From Streptomyces lonarensis (GTDB lineage: Bacteria > Actinomycetota > Actinomycetes > Streptomycetales > Streptomycetaceae): a stretch of 36,592 nucleotides of DNA. Every line of letters begins with the position of its first letter. The first letter of the stretch is position 1. Under the pieces are notes generated by a model. The model did not search any database and was not told the DNA's origin. It saw only the letters and a list, made by a program, of their open reading frames with translations. The stretch covers positions 1-36,592 of the forward strand of contig NZ_JAAVJD010000028.1 of assembly GCF_012033735.1 (NCBI RefSeq), read 5' to 3'. This document shows, piece by piece, positions 7,868-16,280 of this stretch. A program made the position numbers and the translations under genes.

Positions 7868-7912
7868 GGCGGCCCGCCCCGTCACCCCTGGGGGTGTACG
7901 GGACGGGCCGCC
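7868..7912. terminator. Bidirectional terminator between the lipoprotein gene and nrdB
   Basis: A long imperfect hairpin pairs GGCGGCCCG (7868-7876) with CGGGCCGCC (7904-7912), continuing inward through CCCGT/ACGGG and CACCCC/GGGGTG. It lies between convergent stops at 7810 and 7915, so it can serve both strands. Confidence 0.75.
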
Positions 7913-7914
7913 GG

Positions 7915-8979
7915 TCAGAAGTCCTCGTCGAGATTGACCGTGCCCTCGACGGCGACCTGGTAGGCCGAGGCGCGCCGCTCGAAGAAGTTGGTCAGCTCCT
8001 GGACGTTCTGGAGCTCCATGAAGGAGAACGGGTTCTGCGAACCGAAGACCGGCTCCAGGCCGAGCCGGACCAGCCGCTGGTCCGCCACGCACTCCAGGTA
8101 CTCGCGCATCGAGGCCGTGTTCATCCCCGGAAGGCCCTCGCCGCAGAGGTCGCGGGCGAACTGGAGCTCCGCCTCGACCGCCTCCTTCAGCATGTCGGTG
8201 ACCTGCTGGTTCAGCGCCTCGTCGAAGAGCTCGGGCTCTTCGGCGCGGACGGTGTCCACCACGTGGAAGGCGAAGTCCATGTGGCAGGACTCGTCGCGGA
8301 ACACCCAGTTGGTGCCGGTCGCCAGACCGTGCAGCAGGCCCCGGGAGCGGAACCAGTACACGTAGGCGAAGGCGCCGTAGAAGAACAGCCCCTCGATGCA
8401 GGCCGCGAAGCAGATCAGGTTCAGGAGGAACCGGCGGCGGTCGTCCTTGGTCTCCAGCCGGTCGATCTTCTCGACGGAGTCCATCCACCGGAAGCAGAAC
8501 TGCGCCTTCTCCCGGATGGAGGGGATGTTCTCCACCGCGGCGAACGCCTCGGCCCGCTCGTCCGGATCGGGCAGGTAGGTGTCGAGCAGCGTCAGGTAGA
8601 ACTGGACGTGCACGGCCTCCTCGAAGAGCTGGCGCGAGAGGTAGAGCCGCGCCTCCGGGGAGTTGATGTGCTTGTAGAGCGTCAGCACCAGGTTGTTGGA
8701 GACGATCGAGTCACCGGTCGCGAAGAACGCCACCAGGCGGCCGATCATGTGCTGCTCGCCCGGGGAGAGCTTGGCCAGGTCCGCCACGTCGGAGTGGAGG
8801 TCGACCTCCTCCACCGTCCAGGTGTTCTTGATGGCGTCGCGGTACCGGTCGTAGAAGTCGGGGTACCGCATCGGCCGGAGCGTCAGCTCGAACCCGGGGT
8901 CGAGCAGGTTCTTGGCGCCGGTGGTCGCGGTGTGCGACGAGCCGGTCTGGGGCGCCGGGTCGGATACGGGGGCGGTCAC
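7915..8979 (-). CDS. nrdB: Class Ia ribonucleotide reductase, beta (radical) subunit
   Basis: The 354-residue R2 protein houses the di-iron/tyrosyl-radical cofactor of class I ribonucleotide reductase. The ligand pattern is intact: Asp90 (FFATGDSIVSNN), Glu121 and His124, and Tyr128 in EEAVHVQFY at the radical position (EAVHxxxY equals E115/H118/Y122 of E. coli), then RDESCHMDFAFH for the second half of the site. The acidic C-terminal tail, NLDEDF, is the docking peptide for NrdA. I chose GTG 8979 because GAGG lies seven bases upstream and the GTGA overlaps the nrdA stop. ATGs at 8985 and 8994 are in frame but have poor ribosome sites. It is co-transcribed with nrdA and ends at the convergent terminator. 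No nrdS-like gene follows. Confidence 0.95.
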   Translation of the reverse strand: MTAPVSDPAPQTGSSHTATTGAKNLLDPGFELTLRPMRYPDFYDRYRDAIKNTWTVEEVDLHSDVADLAKLSPGEQHMIGRLVAFFATGDSIVSNNLVLTLYKHINSPEARLYLSRQLFEEAVHVQFYLTLLDTYLPDPDERAEAFAAVENIPSIREKAQFCFRWMDSVEKIDRLETKDDRRRFLLNLICFAACIEGLFFYGAFAYVYWFRSRGLLHGLATGTNWVFRDESCHMDFAFHVVDTVRAEEPELFDEALNQQVTDMLKEAVEAELQFARDLCGEGLPGMNTASMREYLECVADQRLVRLGLEPVFGSQNPFSFMELQNVQELTNFFERRASAYQVAVEGTVNLDEDF

Positions 8980-11366
8980 TGGCATGCCTCGCATGATTCG
9001 GGGTTCTCGAGGGAGCAGGCGACGGCGTCTGCCTCGGCGGCCGTCTGCTGCGCGGGCACGGCGGCCGGCTGGGCGGCGGCGCGTGCGGACTGCGCGATCC
9101 GGGTGGCCGGACGCGAACGCAGGTAGTAGGTGGTCTTGATGCCGCGCTTCCAGGCGTAGGCGTACATCGAGCTGAGCTTGCCGATGGTCGGCGCGGCCAT
9201 GAAGAGGTTGAGCGACTGGCTCTGGTCGAGGAACGGGGTCCGCTCGGCCGCCATGTCGATCAGGGCGCGCTGCGGCACCTCCCAGGCGGTGCGGTACAGG
9301 TGGCGGACGTCGTCCGGCAGCCCCGCCAGCTCCTGCACCGAGCCGTTGGCCTCGCGCAGCGCGTCACGGGTGGTGTCGTTCCACAGCCCCCGCTCCTTCA
9401 GCTCCTCCACCAGGTAGGTGTTGACCTGGAGGAACTCACCGCTGAGCGTCTCGCGCTTGAACAGGTTGGAGACCTGCGGCTCGATGCACTCGTAGACGCC
9501 CGCGATCGAGGCGATCGTCGCGGTCGGCGCGATGGCCAGCAGCAGCGAGTTGCGCATGCCGGTCCGCGCGATGCGGGAACGCAGCTCGTCCCACCGCTCC
9601 GGCCAGGTGAGCTCGGCGTCGGGGTAGTGGTCGGGGTGGAGCACACCGCGGGCGGTGCGGGTGGCCTCCCAGCCCCGGTGCGGGCCGTGGCGCTCGGCGA
9701 GGTCCGCCGAGGCGTGGTACGCGGCGAGCATGATGCGCTCGGAGATCCGGTTGGAGAGCCGCCGGGCCTCGGGGGAGTCGAACGGCAGCTTCAGCCGGAA
9801 GAAGACGTCCTGGAGACCCATGAGGCCCAGGCCCACCGGCCGCCAGCGGGAGTTCGAGGCGCCCGCCTGCTCGGTCGGGTAGAAGTTGATGTCGACCACG
9901 CGGTCCAGGAAGGTCACGGCGGTCCGGACGGTGTCGTCCAGCCGCTCCCAGTCCATCTCGCCGCCCTCACCCAGGTGCGCGGCGAGGTTGACCGACCCCA
10001 GGTTGCAGACGGCGGTCTCGCCGTCGTCGGTGACCTCCAGGATCTCCGTGCAGAGGTTGGAGGAGTGGACGACCGAGCCGGGCTGCGCCGTCTGGTTGGC
10101 GGTGCGGTTGGCGGCGTCCTTGAAGGTCATCCAGCCGTTGCCGGTCTGGGCGAGGGTCCGCATCATCCGCGAGTACAGCTGGCGCGCGGGGACGGTCCGC
10201 ACCGCCTTGCCCTCGGCCTCGGCGCGGCGGTAGGCGTCGTCGAAGGCGTCGCCCCACAGGTCCACCAGCTCCGGCACGTCGGCGGGGGAGAACAGCGACC
10301 AGTCGCCGTCCGCCTCGACGCGGCGCATGAACTCGTCCGGAATCCAGTGGGCGGTGTTCAGGTTGTGCGTGCGCCGGGCCTCCTCACCGGTGTTGTCCCG
10401 CAGTTCCAGGAACTCCTCGAGGTCCGCGTGCCAGGTCTCCAGGTAGACGCAGGCGGCACCCTTGCGGCGGCCGCCCTGGTTCACCGCGGCGACGGAGGCG
10501 TCCAGCGTCCGCAGGAACGGCACGATGCCGTTGGAGTGGCCGTTGGTGCCGCGGATCAGCGAACCGCGGGCGCGGATGCGGGAGTAGGAGAGGCCGATGC
10601 CGCCGGCGTGCTTGGAGAGCCGCGCCACCTGGTGGTACCGGTCGTAGATCGAGTCCAGCTCGTCCAGCGGCGAGTCCAGCAGGTAGCACGAGGACATCTG
10701 CGGGTGGCGCGTGCCGGAGTTGAAGAGCGTGGGGGAGGACGGCAGGTAGGAGAGCGTGCTGGTGAGCCGGTACAGCTCGGCGACGTCGCTCACCGCCCGG
10801 TCGCTGTCGTCCTCGGCGAGGCCGCAGGCGACGCGCAGCAGGAAGTGCTGCGGGGTCTCGATCACCTTGCGGGTGATCGGGTGGCGCAGCAGGTAGCGGG
10901 ACTGCACGGTGCGCAGCCCGAAGTAGCCGAAGCGGTCGTCGGCGCCGGAGTCGACGGCCGACTCGGCGAGCGCGTCCAGGCGTTCGGCGTGGCGGCGGAC
11001 GAACTCGGCGGTGGAGTCGCCGATCAGCCCTTCGCGGTGGCCCACGGCCACCGAGGCGGAGAAGGACACCGCGCCCTGGGTCGCGGCCTCCTCGCGGATG
11101 GCCAGCGTCAGCATCCGGGCGGCGAGCCGGGAGTACTGGGGCTCGTCCGCGATGAGACCGGCGGCCGCCTCGATGGCCAGCGACCGCAACTCGGCCGCGT
11201 CGGAGGAGGCGTTGCGGCCCCGCAGCGCGGCGGCGGCGACGCGGCCGGGTTCGGTGGCGCCGAGGTCGGCGGTGAGCCGGGTCAGCTCCGTCAGGAGGAT
11301 GCTGCCGGGCTGGTCCTGCTCCTCGGGCGTCGCTGCTGAGACGGGCTCCGCTGGTGCGATGGTCAC
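8976..11366 (-). CDS. nrdA: Class Ia ribonucleotide reductase, alpha (catalytic) subunit
   Basis: The 796-residue R1 protein reduces ribonucleoside diphosphates. Visible active-site parts are Cys227 (HPQMSSCYL), NLCTE with Asn437, thiyl-radical Cys439 and Glu441, and Cys454 (CNLGSVNL). The Tyr pair TTYYLRS is near the end and the swinging redox pair CEAC is at 792-795. The specificity-site segment GLSYSRIRARGSLIRGTNG is intact. At the N-terminus only the helical part of an ATP cone is recognisable; the VxKRDG beta-strand segment typical of an overall-activity site is absent. The start is GTG 11366 (MTIAPAEP), with GAGGGAGAAC in front. The frame is open further upstream, but that part is the riboswitch. 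The gene overlaps nrdB. Confidence 0.95.
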   Translation of the reverse strand: MTIAPAEPVSAATPEEQDQPGSILLTELTRLTADLGATEPGRVAAAALRGRNASSDAAELRSLAIEAAAGLIADEPQYSRLAARMLTLAIREEAATQGAVSFSASVAVGHREGLIGDSTAEFVRRHAERLDALAESAVDSGADDRFGYFGLRTVQSRYLLRHPITRKVIETPQHFLLRVACGLAEDDSDRAVSDVAELYRLTSTLSYLPSSPTLFNSGTRHPQMSSCYLLDSPLDELDSIYDRYHQVARLSKHAGGIGLSYSRIRARGSLIRGTNGHSNGIVPFLRTLDASVAAVNQGGRRKGAACVYLETWHADLEEFLELRDNTGEEARRTHNLNTAHWIPDEFMRRVEADGDWSLFSPADVPELVDLWGDAFDDAYRRAEAEGKAVRTVPARQLYSRMMRTLAQTGNGWMTFKDAANRTANQTAQPGSVVHSSNLCTEILEVTDDGETAVCNLGSVNLAAHLGEGGEMDWERLDDTVRTAVTFLDRVVDINFYPTEQAGASNSRWRPVGLGLMGLQDVFFRLKLPFDSPEARRLSNRISERIMLAAYHASADLAERHGPHRGWEATRTARGVLHPDHYPDAELTWPERWDELRSRIARTGMRNSLLLAIAPTATIASIAGVYECIEPQVSNLFKRETLSGEFLQVNTYLVEELKERGLWNDTTRDALREANGSVQELAGLPDDVRHLYRTAWEVPQRALIDMAAERTPFLDQSQSLNLFMAAPTIGKLSSMYAYAWKRGIKTTYYLRSRPATRIAQSARAAAQPAAVPAQQTAAEADAVACSLENPESCEACQ

Positions 11367-11374
11367 GCGTTCTC

Positions 11375-11456
11375 CCTCGTGGCTCTCGGCCTGCGCGGGA
11401 TCGGGCGGCGTACGCGGGAACACCAGGGACCGCGTGCGCGGGCCCAATCCACGAGG
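11375..11456 (-). promoter_or_regulatory. Candidate riboswitch expression platform masking the nrdA ribosome site
   Basis: In the mRNA, CCTCGTGG (11456 to 11449) is an exact complement of CCACGAGG (11382 to 11375), which contains part of the nrdA Shine-Dalgarno. In a competing fold the first segment sits in the loop of a CGGGCC/GGCCCG hairpin. This is consistent with translational control by the riboswitch upstream. The alternative folds are inferred. Confidence 0.5.
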
Positions 11457-11477
11457 CCCGGACGTCTTAAGCTTTCG

Positions 11478-11570
11478 CACAGGTGTTCGGACTCGACGCC
11501 ACGCCGGAATGGCGCTCACCGTTGCGGGACAGTCCCGGATTCGCACCGGATTCCCCTGCTGCGACAGCAC
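11478..11570 (-). ncRNA. Cobalamin (B12) riboswitch upstream of nrdAB
   Basis: Read on the minus strand, the leader contains the conserved core GGGGAATCCGGTGCGAATCC (about 11557-11538), then GGGACTGTCCCGCAAC and a B12 box-like GAGTCCGAACACCT (11494-11481). This is the standard order of the adenosylcobalamin aptamer. It begins close to the predicted transcription start and ends about 110 bases before the nrdA GTG. In streptomycetes B12 represses class Ia nrdABS in this way, favouring the B12-dependent class II enzyme. Confidence 0.9.
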
Positions 11571-11575
11571 GGCCG

Positions 11576-11622
11576 ATCATACATCTGGGGGCCGTCGGCG
11601 CACGCACCCCCATATCTTGTGT
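11576..11622 (-). promoter_or_regulatory. Pair of NrdR-box-like elements over the nrdA promoter
   Basis: The 16-base CCCCCATATCTTGTGT (11607-11622) fits the NrdR consensus (acaCwAtATaTwGtgt) at 12 of 16 positions. A weaker copy (ATCATACATCTGGGGG, 11576-11591; 8 of 16) starts exactly 31 bp away, three helical turns, as is typical of NrdR pairs. The proximal copy contains TATGAT (minus strand), a plausible -10, so NrdR binding would block RNA polymerase. Confidence 0.7.
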
Positions 11623-12277
11623 TCCCGGAGTGTCGGTGGCGTGCGCCGGGACACGGCGGAACGGGGGCTGCGCCGGTGCGCCGCGGCACCGGAGCGGGGC
11701 GCCGCAACGCCTCGGTGGGCGTGTCACGCCCGCCCGCCGCGGCTGAACGCCCCCGTCTCCCGGGGTGTCCCGGTGCCCCGCCGGGCGAGCCGGTGGGCGG
11801 TGCGGCGGCGGTGCCGCGCACGCCTCGGGCGGCGGGCAGCAGCTTATGCCCCCGCGTCCGGGGGCGGGCCGCCGATCCGGCCCGCGGGCAACCCCCGGCC
11901 TGTGTCGCCGCGCTCCGGTGACCGGCTTTGGTTCATCGCTCAACGACCGCTGTCGCAGGGGTGGTTGGCGGTCGGTCGGCCGCGCACACCCCGTGTCGCG
12001 CACCGCCTCCGGGCCCGTGGCGAGCGCCGCTCACGCCGCGCGTGGCGCCGCGACCGCGCAAGGCCTCACACGTTCGAGAGGCCGCTCCGACGGGGGAGTT
12101 GCGGGCCGGCACGGGGCGAGTCGGGCACGTGCCGGATGTCACAGCGGCGCGTTCACGCCACCGGTGGCGTCGCGCGTCCGGCACACCGCAGCCGCACGCC
12201 CCCGCACATGTGCCGGGGCCCGGCGGGGGAGTGCTTCCCCCGCCGGGCCCCGGGCCGCTGCGTGCTCGCCCGCCGTC
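11623..12277. other. 655-bp gene-free region between the nrdA promoter and ybdD
   Basis: No frame here has a recognisable product or a convincing ribosome site. The only clear structure is the terminator at 12213-12253. A 31-codon minus-strand frame beginning at 11935 (MNQSRSPERG) has no ribosome site and is not called. Confidence 0.5.
12213..12253 (-). terminator. Terminator of cstA-ybdD
   Basis: A perfect 18-bp stem (12213-12230 with 12236-12253) with loop GTGCT begins about 25 bases after the ybdD stop. Confidence 0.85.
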
Positions 12278-12478
12278 TCAGCAGCAGCGGGCGCCGCCGT
12301 TGGGTCGGGCCGCTCGCACCTCGGCGCGCCGCCGCTCGAACGCCCCGCGGTCGAGCACCTCGGCCTCCGGCCCCTCGCGCCGGGCACGTTCGCAGTAGCG
12401 GCGGTAGGCGTTGTCGCCGGTGATCTCACCGAGCAGTTCGCCGACGTACCACCGCACGCCGCCGAGGGCCCTTCTCAT
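12278..12478 (-). CDS. ybdD: YbdD/YjiX family small protein (DUF466)
   Basis: The 66-residue protein begins MRRALGGVRWYVGELLGEIT and continues GDNAYRRYCERARREGPE, the signature of the YbdD/YjiX family found immediately after cstA/btsT in many bacteria. Its ATG overlaps the cstA stop in the pattern ATGA, so the two are coupled. The C-terminus ends in GGARCC, a Cys pair. Family members are thought to assist or modulate the CstA-type transporter, but the mechanism is not established. The strong terminator downstream closes the operon. Confidence 0.88.
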   Translation of the reverse strand: MRRALGGVRWYVGELLGEITGDNAYRRYCERARREGPEAEVLDRGAFERRRAEVRAARPNGGARCC

Positions 12479-14733
12479 CGGGTGCTCCCTCCGTCGTCGT
12501 TGCCGGCGGCTCCGTTGCCGCCGTGGTCGCGGCCCGCCGTGCCGTCGTTGCCGCCCGGGGAGTCCCCTCGGGCGCCGCCGAACTCGCCGGGCACACCGCC
12601 GGTGGAGGGCAGCCCCGCCGCCTCCAGCTCCGCGCGCTCCGCCGTGGTGGCGAGTATGCCGTCGGGGGCGATGATGCGCGAGGTGACGTGCGGCGTCTCG
12701 TGGTTGACCACGTTCTCCGGGTGGCGCAGCGCCCGCACGCAGACCCGTGAGGCGTCCACGATGATGATGACCACCAGGATCGCGAAGACCGCCGAGATGA
12801 CGCCGTTGACGGTGGCGTTGGTGACGACGGTCCGCATCTGGTCCTCGGTCTGGCCGCCCAGCGACTCGCCGGCCGCGATGGCGTCGCGGTAGAGCGCGCG
12901 CTGCGCGAAGAATCCGATGTCCGGGTCGGCCGAGAAGACCTTCTGCCAGCTGGCGACGAGCGTCACCAGCGCGACCCAGAAGAGCGGCACGGCGGTGACC
13001 CACACGTACTTCACCCGGCCGGCCTTGATCATCAGCGTGGTGCAGATGGTCAGCGCGATCGCGGCCAGCAGCTGGTTGGAGATGCCGAAGACCGGGAACA
13101 GCGAGCGGATGCCGCCCAGCGGGTCGTTGACGCCGACCCAGAGGAAGTAGCCCCACAGCCCCGCCACGATGCCGCTGGTGAGCAGCACGCCGGGCTTCCA
13201 GTTGTGGTCCCGGAAGCGGGGGTGGGCCTTACCGGCGACCTCCTGCAGCATGAAGCGGCCGATGCGGGTGCCGGAGTCGATGGTGGTGAGGATGAACAGC
13301 ACCTCGAACATGATGGCGAAGTGATACCAGAAGGCCATCGCGGACTCCCCGCCGAGGAACTCCGCGAAGATGACCGCGACCCCCATGGCGAAGGTCGGTG
13401 CGCCACCGGTCTTCGACAGCAGGGAGTCGGCCTCCACCGACGCCGCCGCGGCCTGCAGCTGCTCCGGGGTGATCACGTAGCCGAAGCCGGTGATGGTCTC
13501 CGCCGCGCTCTGGAAGGTGTCGCCGATGACCGAGGGCGGGGCGTTCATCGAGAGGTAGAGCCCCGGGTCGAGGACGCAGGCGGCGATGATGGCGAGCACC
13601 GCGACGGAGGACTCCATCAGCATGCCGCCGTAGCCGATCGGCCGGACCTGCGGTTCCTTCTGGAGCATCTTCGGTGTGGTGCCCGACGCCACCAGCGCGT
13701 GGAACCCGGAGAGCGCGCCGCAGGCGATGGTGATGAAGACGAACGGGAAGAGCGACCCCGCGAAGACCGGGCCGTCACCGCGCGAGGCGAACTCGGTGAC
13801 CGCGTCCATCTTCAGCGTCGGGTTGGCGATCAGCACACCCACGAAGAGCAGGCCGATGGTCCCGATCTTGAGGAAGGTCGAGAGGTAGTCGCGCGGGGCG
13901 AGCAGCAGCCACACCGGCAGGACCGAGGCGACGAAGCCGTAGGCGACCAGCCAGCCCACCAGCGCCTGCGGCGAGAGGGTGAAGAACTCCGCCCAGGAGG
14001 ACTCGGCCACCCACCGGCCGGCGACGATCGAGAACAGCAGCAGCGCGATGCCGATGGCGGTGACCTCGGCGACGCGTCCCGGCCGCAGGTACCGCAGGTA
14101 CAGACCCATGAAGACCGCGACCGGCATGGTCATCGCAGTGGAGAACGTCCCCCAGGGCGACTCCGCCAGCGCGTTGAGCACCACCAGCGCGAGGACGCCC
14201 AGCAGGATGATCAGGATGGCGAAGACGGCGACCAGCGCCGCGATGCCGCCGACCGGGCCGATCTCGTCGCGGATCATCGAGCCGAGGGACTTGCCGTTGC
14301 GGCGCGAGGAGAAGAACAGGACGACCATGTCCTGGACGGCGCCCGCGAAGATGACACCGGCGATGATCCAGATGGTGCCCGGCAGGTACCCCATCTGCGC
14401 GGCGAGCACCGGGCCGACCAGGGGGCCGGCGCCGGAGATCGAGGCGAAGTGGTGGCCGAGCAGCACCCGGCGGTCGGTGGGGTGGTAGTCCACCCCGTCG
14501 TTGAGGCGCTCCGCCGGGGTCGCGCGGGTGCGGTCCACCCGCAGCGCGCGGTAGGCGATGAACTTCGAGTAGAACCGGTAGGCGATGGCGTAGGAGCCGA
14601 GCGCGGCGGCCACCATCCAGGCCGCCGACACCTCTTCACCCCGGGATAGGGCGAGGACGGACCAGGCGAACGCGCTGACCAGCGCGACCGCCGTCCAGAT
14701 CACCACCGACTTGATGCGTACCTGTTGAAGCAT
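12475..14733 (-). CDS. cstA: CstA-family carbon starvation / pyruvate (peptide) transporter
   Basis: The 752-residue polytopic membrane protein has well over a dozen hydrophobic helices. CstA-type sequence is clear: RRVLLGHHFASISGAGPLVGPVLAAQMGYLPG near the N-terminal third, FVFITIACGALSGFHALVASGTTPKML in the middle and FGISNQLLAAIAL near the C-terminal helices. A hydrophilic Gly/Asn/Asp-rich tail of about 90 residues follows the last helix. Relatives (CstA, BtsT) take up pyruvate or peptides during starvation; the substrate here is inferred from the family. ATG 14733 has GGGAACGGGA upstream. It forms a two-gene unit with ybdD. Confidence 0.93.
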   Translation of the reverse strand: MLQQVRIKSVVIWTAVALVSAFAWSVLALSRGEEVSAAWMVAAALGSYAIAYRFYSKFIAYRALRVDRTRATPAERLNDGVDYHPTDRRVLLGHHFASISGAGPLVGPVLAAQMGYLPGTIWIIAGVIFAGAVQDMVVLFFSSRRNGKSLGSMIRDEIGPVGGIAALVAVFAILIILLGVLALVVLNALAESPWGTFSTAMTMPVAVFMGLYLRYLRPGRVAEVTAIGIALLLFSIVAGRWVAESSWAEFFTLSPQALVGWLVAYGFVASVLPVWLLLAPRDYLSTFLKIGTIGLLFVGVLIANPTLKMDAVTEFASRGDGPVFAGSLFPFVFITIACGALSGFHALVASGTTPKMLQKEPQVRPIGYGGMLMESSVAVLAIIAACVLDPGLYLSMNAPPSVIGDTFQSAAETITGFGYVITPEQLQAAAASVEADSLLSKTGGAPTFAMGVAVIFAEFLGGESAMAFWYHFAIMFEVLFILTTIDSGTRIGRFMLQEVAGKAHPRFRDHNWKPGVLLTSGIVAGLWGYFLWVGVNDPLGGIRSLFPVFGISNQLLAAIALTICTTLMIKAGRVKYVWVTAVPLFWVALVTLVASWQKVFSADPDIGFFAQRALYRDAIAAGESLGGQTEDQMRTVVTNATVNGVISAVFAILVVIIIVDASRVCVRALRHPENVVNHETPHVTSRIIAPDGILATTAERAELEAAGLPSTGGVPGEFGGARGDSPGGNDGTAGRDHGGNGAAGNDDGGSTR

Positions 14734-15214
14734 GAGATTGTCCCGTTCCCTGCCTGTCGCACTGACGGACGTGGGCGGCTCCCGGCCGGGCCGTGCGGCG
14801 GGGACGACGGGGGTGAGCGGCTCCTCACCGCCCGCGCAAGATCCACCGGGAACGCCTCAGGGCGGAATCTAGGCCCGGGGCCGTGGCCAAGGCCATGGTC
14901 GGGACACAGTTCTGGGAATCTGCCCGATCCGTGCGCCGGACGGACGCCGAACGGTCGTGCGGCGCGGTGAACGGTCGCGGGGCGCGGCGAACCGCCCCAG
15001 CGCCGTGCCGCGCGGGGGCGCGCCGGGAGGCGCCGGGAGCGGTCCGCTCACCGGCCGGGAGGTGCGCGCCGGGTGTCCGGATCGCCGAGGGTCCAGGGGC
15101 GGATCGGTGCGGGCGGCGGGGTCGGCCAGGAACGGTGGGTGCGGCGGAGCCGGCCCCGCGTCCGCGCCACCTGCCGGGGTGCGCGGACGGCGGGGCCGGT
15201 CCCGCCGGCCGGGG
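14734..15214. other. 481-bp intergenic region between cstA and dasR
   Basis: No gene is recognised. It must hold the cstA promoter (minus strand) and the end of the dasR transcript. A short dyad TGGCCAAGGCCA (14883-14894) lies about 150 bp upstream of cstA. A weak hairpin GGCGGG/CCCGCC (15189-15206) is just after the dasR stop and may be its terminator. Confidence 0.4.
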
Positions 15215-16045
15215 TCAGCCCCGCGGGCGCTCCAGGTTGGCGACGAACTTGTAGCGGTCGCCCCGGTAGACCGAGCGGACCCACTCCACCGGCTCCCCGT
15301 CGGTGTCCCGCGAGTGGCGGGACAGCATGAGCATCGGCAGGCCGACGTCGGTGCCGAGCAGGCCGGCCTCGCGCGGCGTCGCCAGCGAGGTCTCGATGGT
15401 TTCCTCGGCCAGCGCCAGGTGGACGTCGTAGACCTCCGCCAGCGCGGCGTAGAGCGATGCGTGGCGCACCAGGCTCCGCCGCAGCGCGGGGAACCGCGCC
15501 TGGGAGAGGTGGGTGGTCTCGATGGCCATCGGCTCGCCGCTGGCGAGCCGCAGCCGTTCGATCCGCAGCACCCGCCCGCCGGCCGGGATGTCGAGCAGGG
15601 CGCCCAACCGGTCGTCCGCGGTGATGTAGCCGATCTCCAGCAGCTGGGAGGTGGGCTCCAGTCCCTGGGCGCGCATGTCCTCGGTGTAGGAGGTCAGCTG
15701 GAGCGCCTGGGAGACCTTCGGCTTGGCGACGAAGGTGCCCTTGCCCTGGACGCGCTCCAGCCGCCCCTCGACGACCAGTTCCTGGAGCGCCTGCCGGACC
15801 GTGGTGCGGGAGGTGTCGAACTCCGCGGCGAGGGTCCGCTCCGGGGGGACCGGGGTGCCGGGGGGCATGGTCTCGGTCATCTGTTGCAGGTGCCGCTTGA
15901 GACGGTAGTACTTTGGTACCCGCGCGGTCCTGGTGCGGTCGGCGGAGTCGGCGCCCGGTACGCTCGCGCCGAGCCTTCCCGCGGAGGCGTACGGCCCCCG
16001 GGCGCCCCCGGAGCCGCGCGTCCCGGGGTCCTTCTGTGCTGTCAC
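15215..16045 (-). CDS. dasR: DasR, GntR/HutC-family repressor of GlcNAc/chitin genes
   Basis: The 276-residue regulator is the master repressor of amino-sugar and chitin uptake in streptomycetes, released by GlcN-6-P-type effectors. The DNA-binding winged helix-turn-helix covers about 43-107 ([37 protein letters not shown]). The UTRA effector domain covers about 113-272 ([64 protein letters not shown]). Apart from a longer, variable 40-residue N-terminus it reads as DasR throughout. The GTG start has GGAGG about seven bases upstream. It is divergent from dasA1 and has a dre-like site 36 bp before its start, so autoregulation is likely. Confidence 0.95.
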   Translation of the reverse strand: MTAQKDPGTRGSGGARGPYASAGRLGASVPGADSADRTRTARVPKYYRLKRHLQQMTETMPPGTPVPPERTLAAEFDTSRTTVRQALQELVVEGRLERVQGKGTFVAKPKVSQALQLTSYTEDMRAQGLEPTSQLLEIGYITADDRLGALLDIPAGGRVLRIERLRLASGEPMAIETTHLSQARFPALRRSLVRHASLYAALAEVYDVHLALAEETIETSLATPREAGLLGTDVGLPMLMLSRHSRDTDGEPVEWVRSVYRGDRYKFVANLERPRG

Positions 16046-16080
16046 CGGCTACCTCCGAAAATTCACGGCCCACATGGTGG

Positions 16081-16096
16081 CACGGTCTGGACCAGT
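16081..16096 (-). promoter_or_regulatory. Candidate DasR operator (dre) upstream of dasR
   Basis: CACGGTCTGGACCAGT matches the dre consensus ACTGGTCTACACCATT at 10 of 16 positions, keeping GGTCT and ACCA. It is the dre nearest the dasR start, so it probably serves autoregulation. Confidence 0.5.
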
Positions 16097-16114
16097 GCCG
16101 CGCTCCGGTGCAGG

Positions 16115-16130
16115 TGTCGGTCCGATAACG
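16115..16130 (+). promoter_or_regulatory. Shared upstream element (copy 1), TGTCGGTCCGATAACG
   Basis: This 16-base string occurs identically at 17724 and 31789. It starts 42 bp before the dasA1 -35. In this copy the flanks extend the symmetry: GGTGTC on one side and GACACC on the other form a dyad around it, and TCCG-ATAA-CGGA forms an inner dyad. It probably binds a regulator distinct from DasR. Confidence 0.7.
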
Positions 16131-16156
16131 GACACCAGCGGTGCCCGGTACGGCAC

Positions 16157-16186
16157 TTGACTTCCCAAAGTGGTCTAGTCCACGCT
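16157..16186 (+). promoter_or_regulatory. dasA1 promoter
   Basis: TTGACT (16157-16162) and CACGCT (16181-16186) are separated by 18 bp. The start is predicted near 16193. The -10 is overlapped by a dre. Confidence 0.55.
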
Positions 16187-16223
16187 TCAGGTCAACTGGT
16201 CTAAACCTCTTGACTACACCACT
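16169..16223 (+). promoter_or_regulatory. Three DasR operators (dre) in the dasA1 promoter
   Basis: AGTGGTCTAGTCCACG (16169-16184, 11 of 16 to consensus) overlaps the -10. ACTGGTCTAAACCTCT (16195-16210, 13 of 16) sits just after the start site. TCTTGACTACACCACT (16208-16223, 12 of 16) overlaps the second. Offsets are 26 and 13 bp. This predicts tight, possibly cooperative repression of dasA1. Confidence 0.85.
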
Positions 16224-16280
16224 AAAGGCCGTCCCGTGACCAGGCGCAAGGGGTCCGGCCTTGCCCCCTAGGAGGGTGAC

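Noticed and set aside
11367..11570. N-terminal extension of NrdA of 68 residues
   Set aside because: This part overlaps the cobalamin riboswitch and leader; GTG 11366 has a ribosome site and the extension has no family similarity.
13204..14649. Long plus-strand frame opposite cstA
   Set aside because: Composition is dominated by Asp, Gly, Arg and Glu typical of antisense reading of a membrane protein gene; cstA itself is unmistakable.
16113..16136. Interpreting the dyad around the shared element at dasA1 as a Crp site
   Set aside because: The GTG and CAC halves are about 16 bases apart, not six, and the other two copies lack the outer arms.
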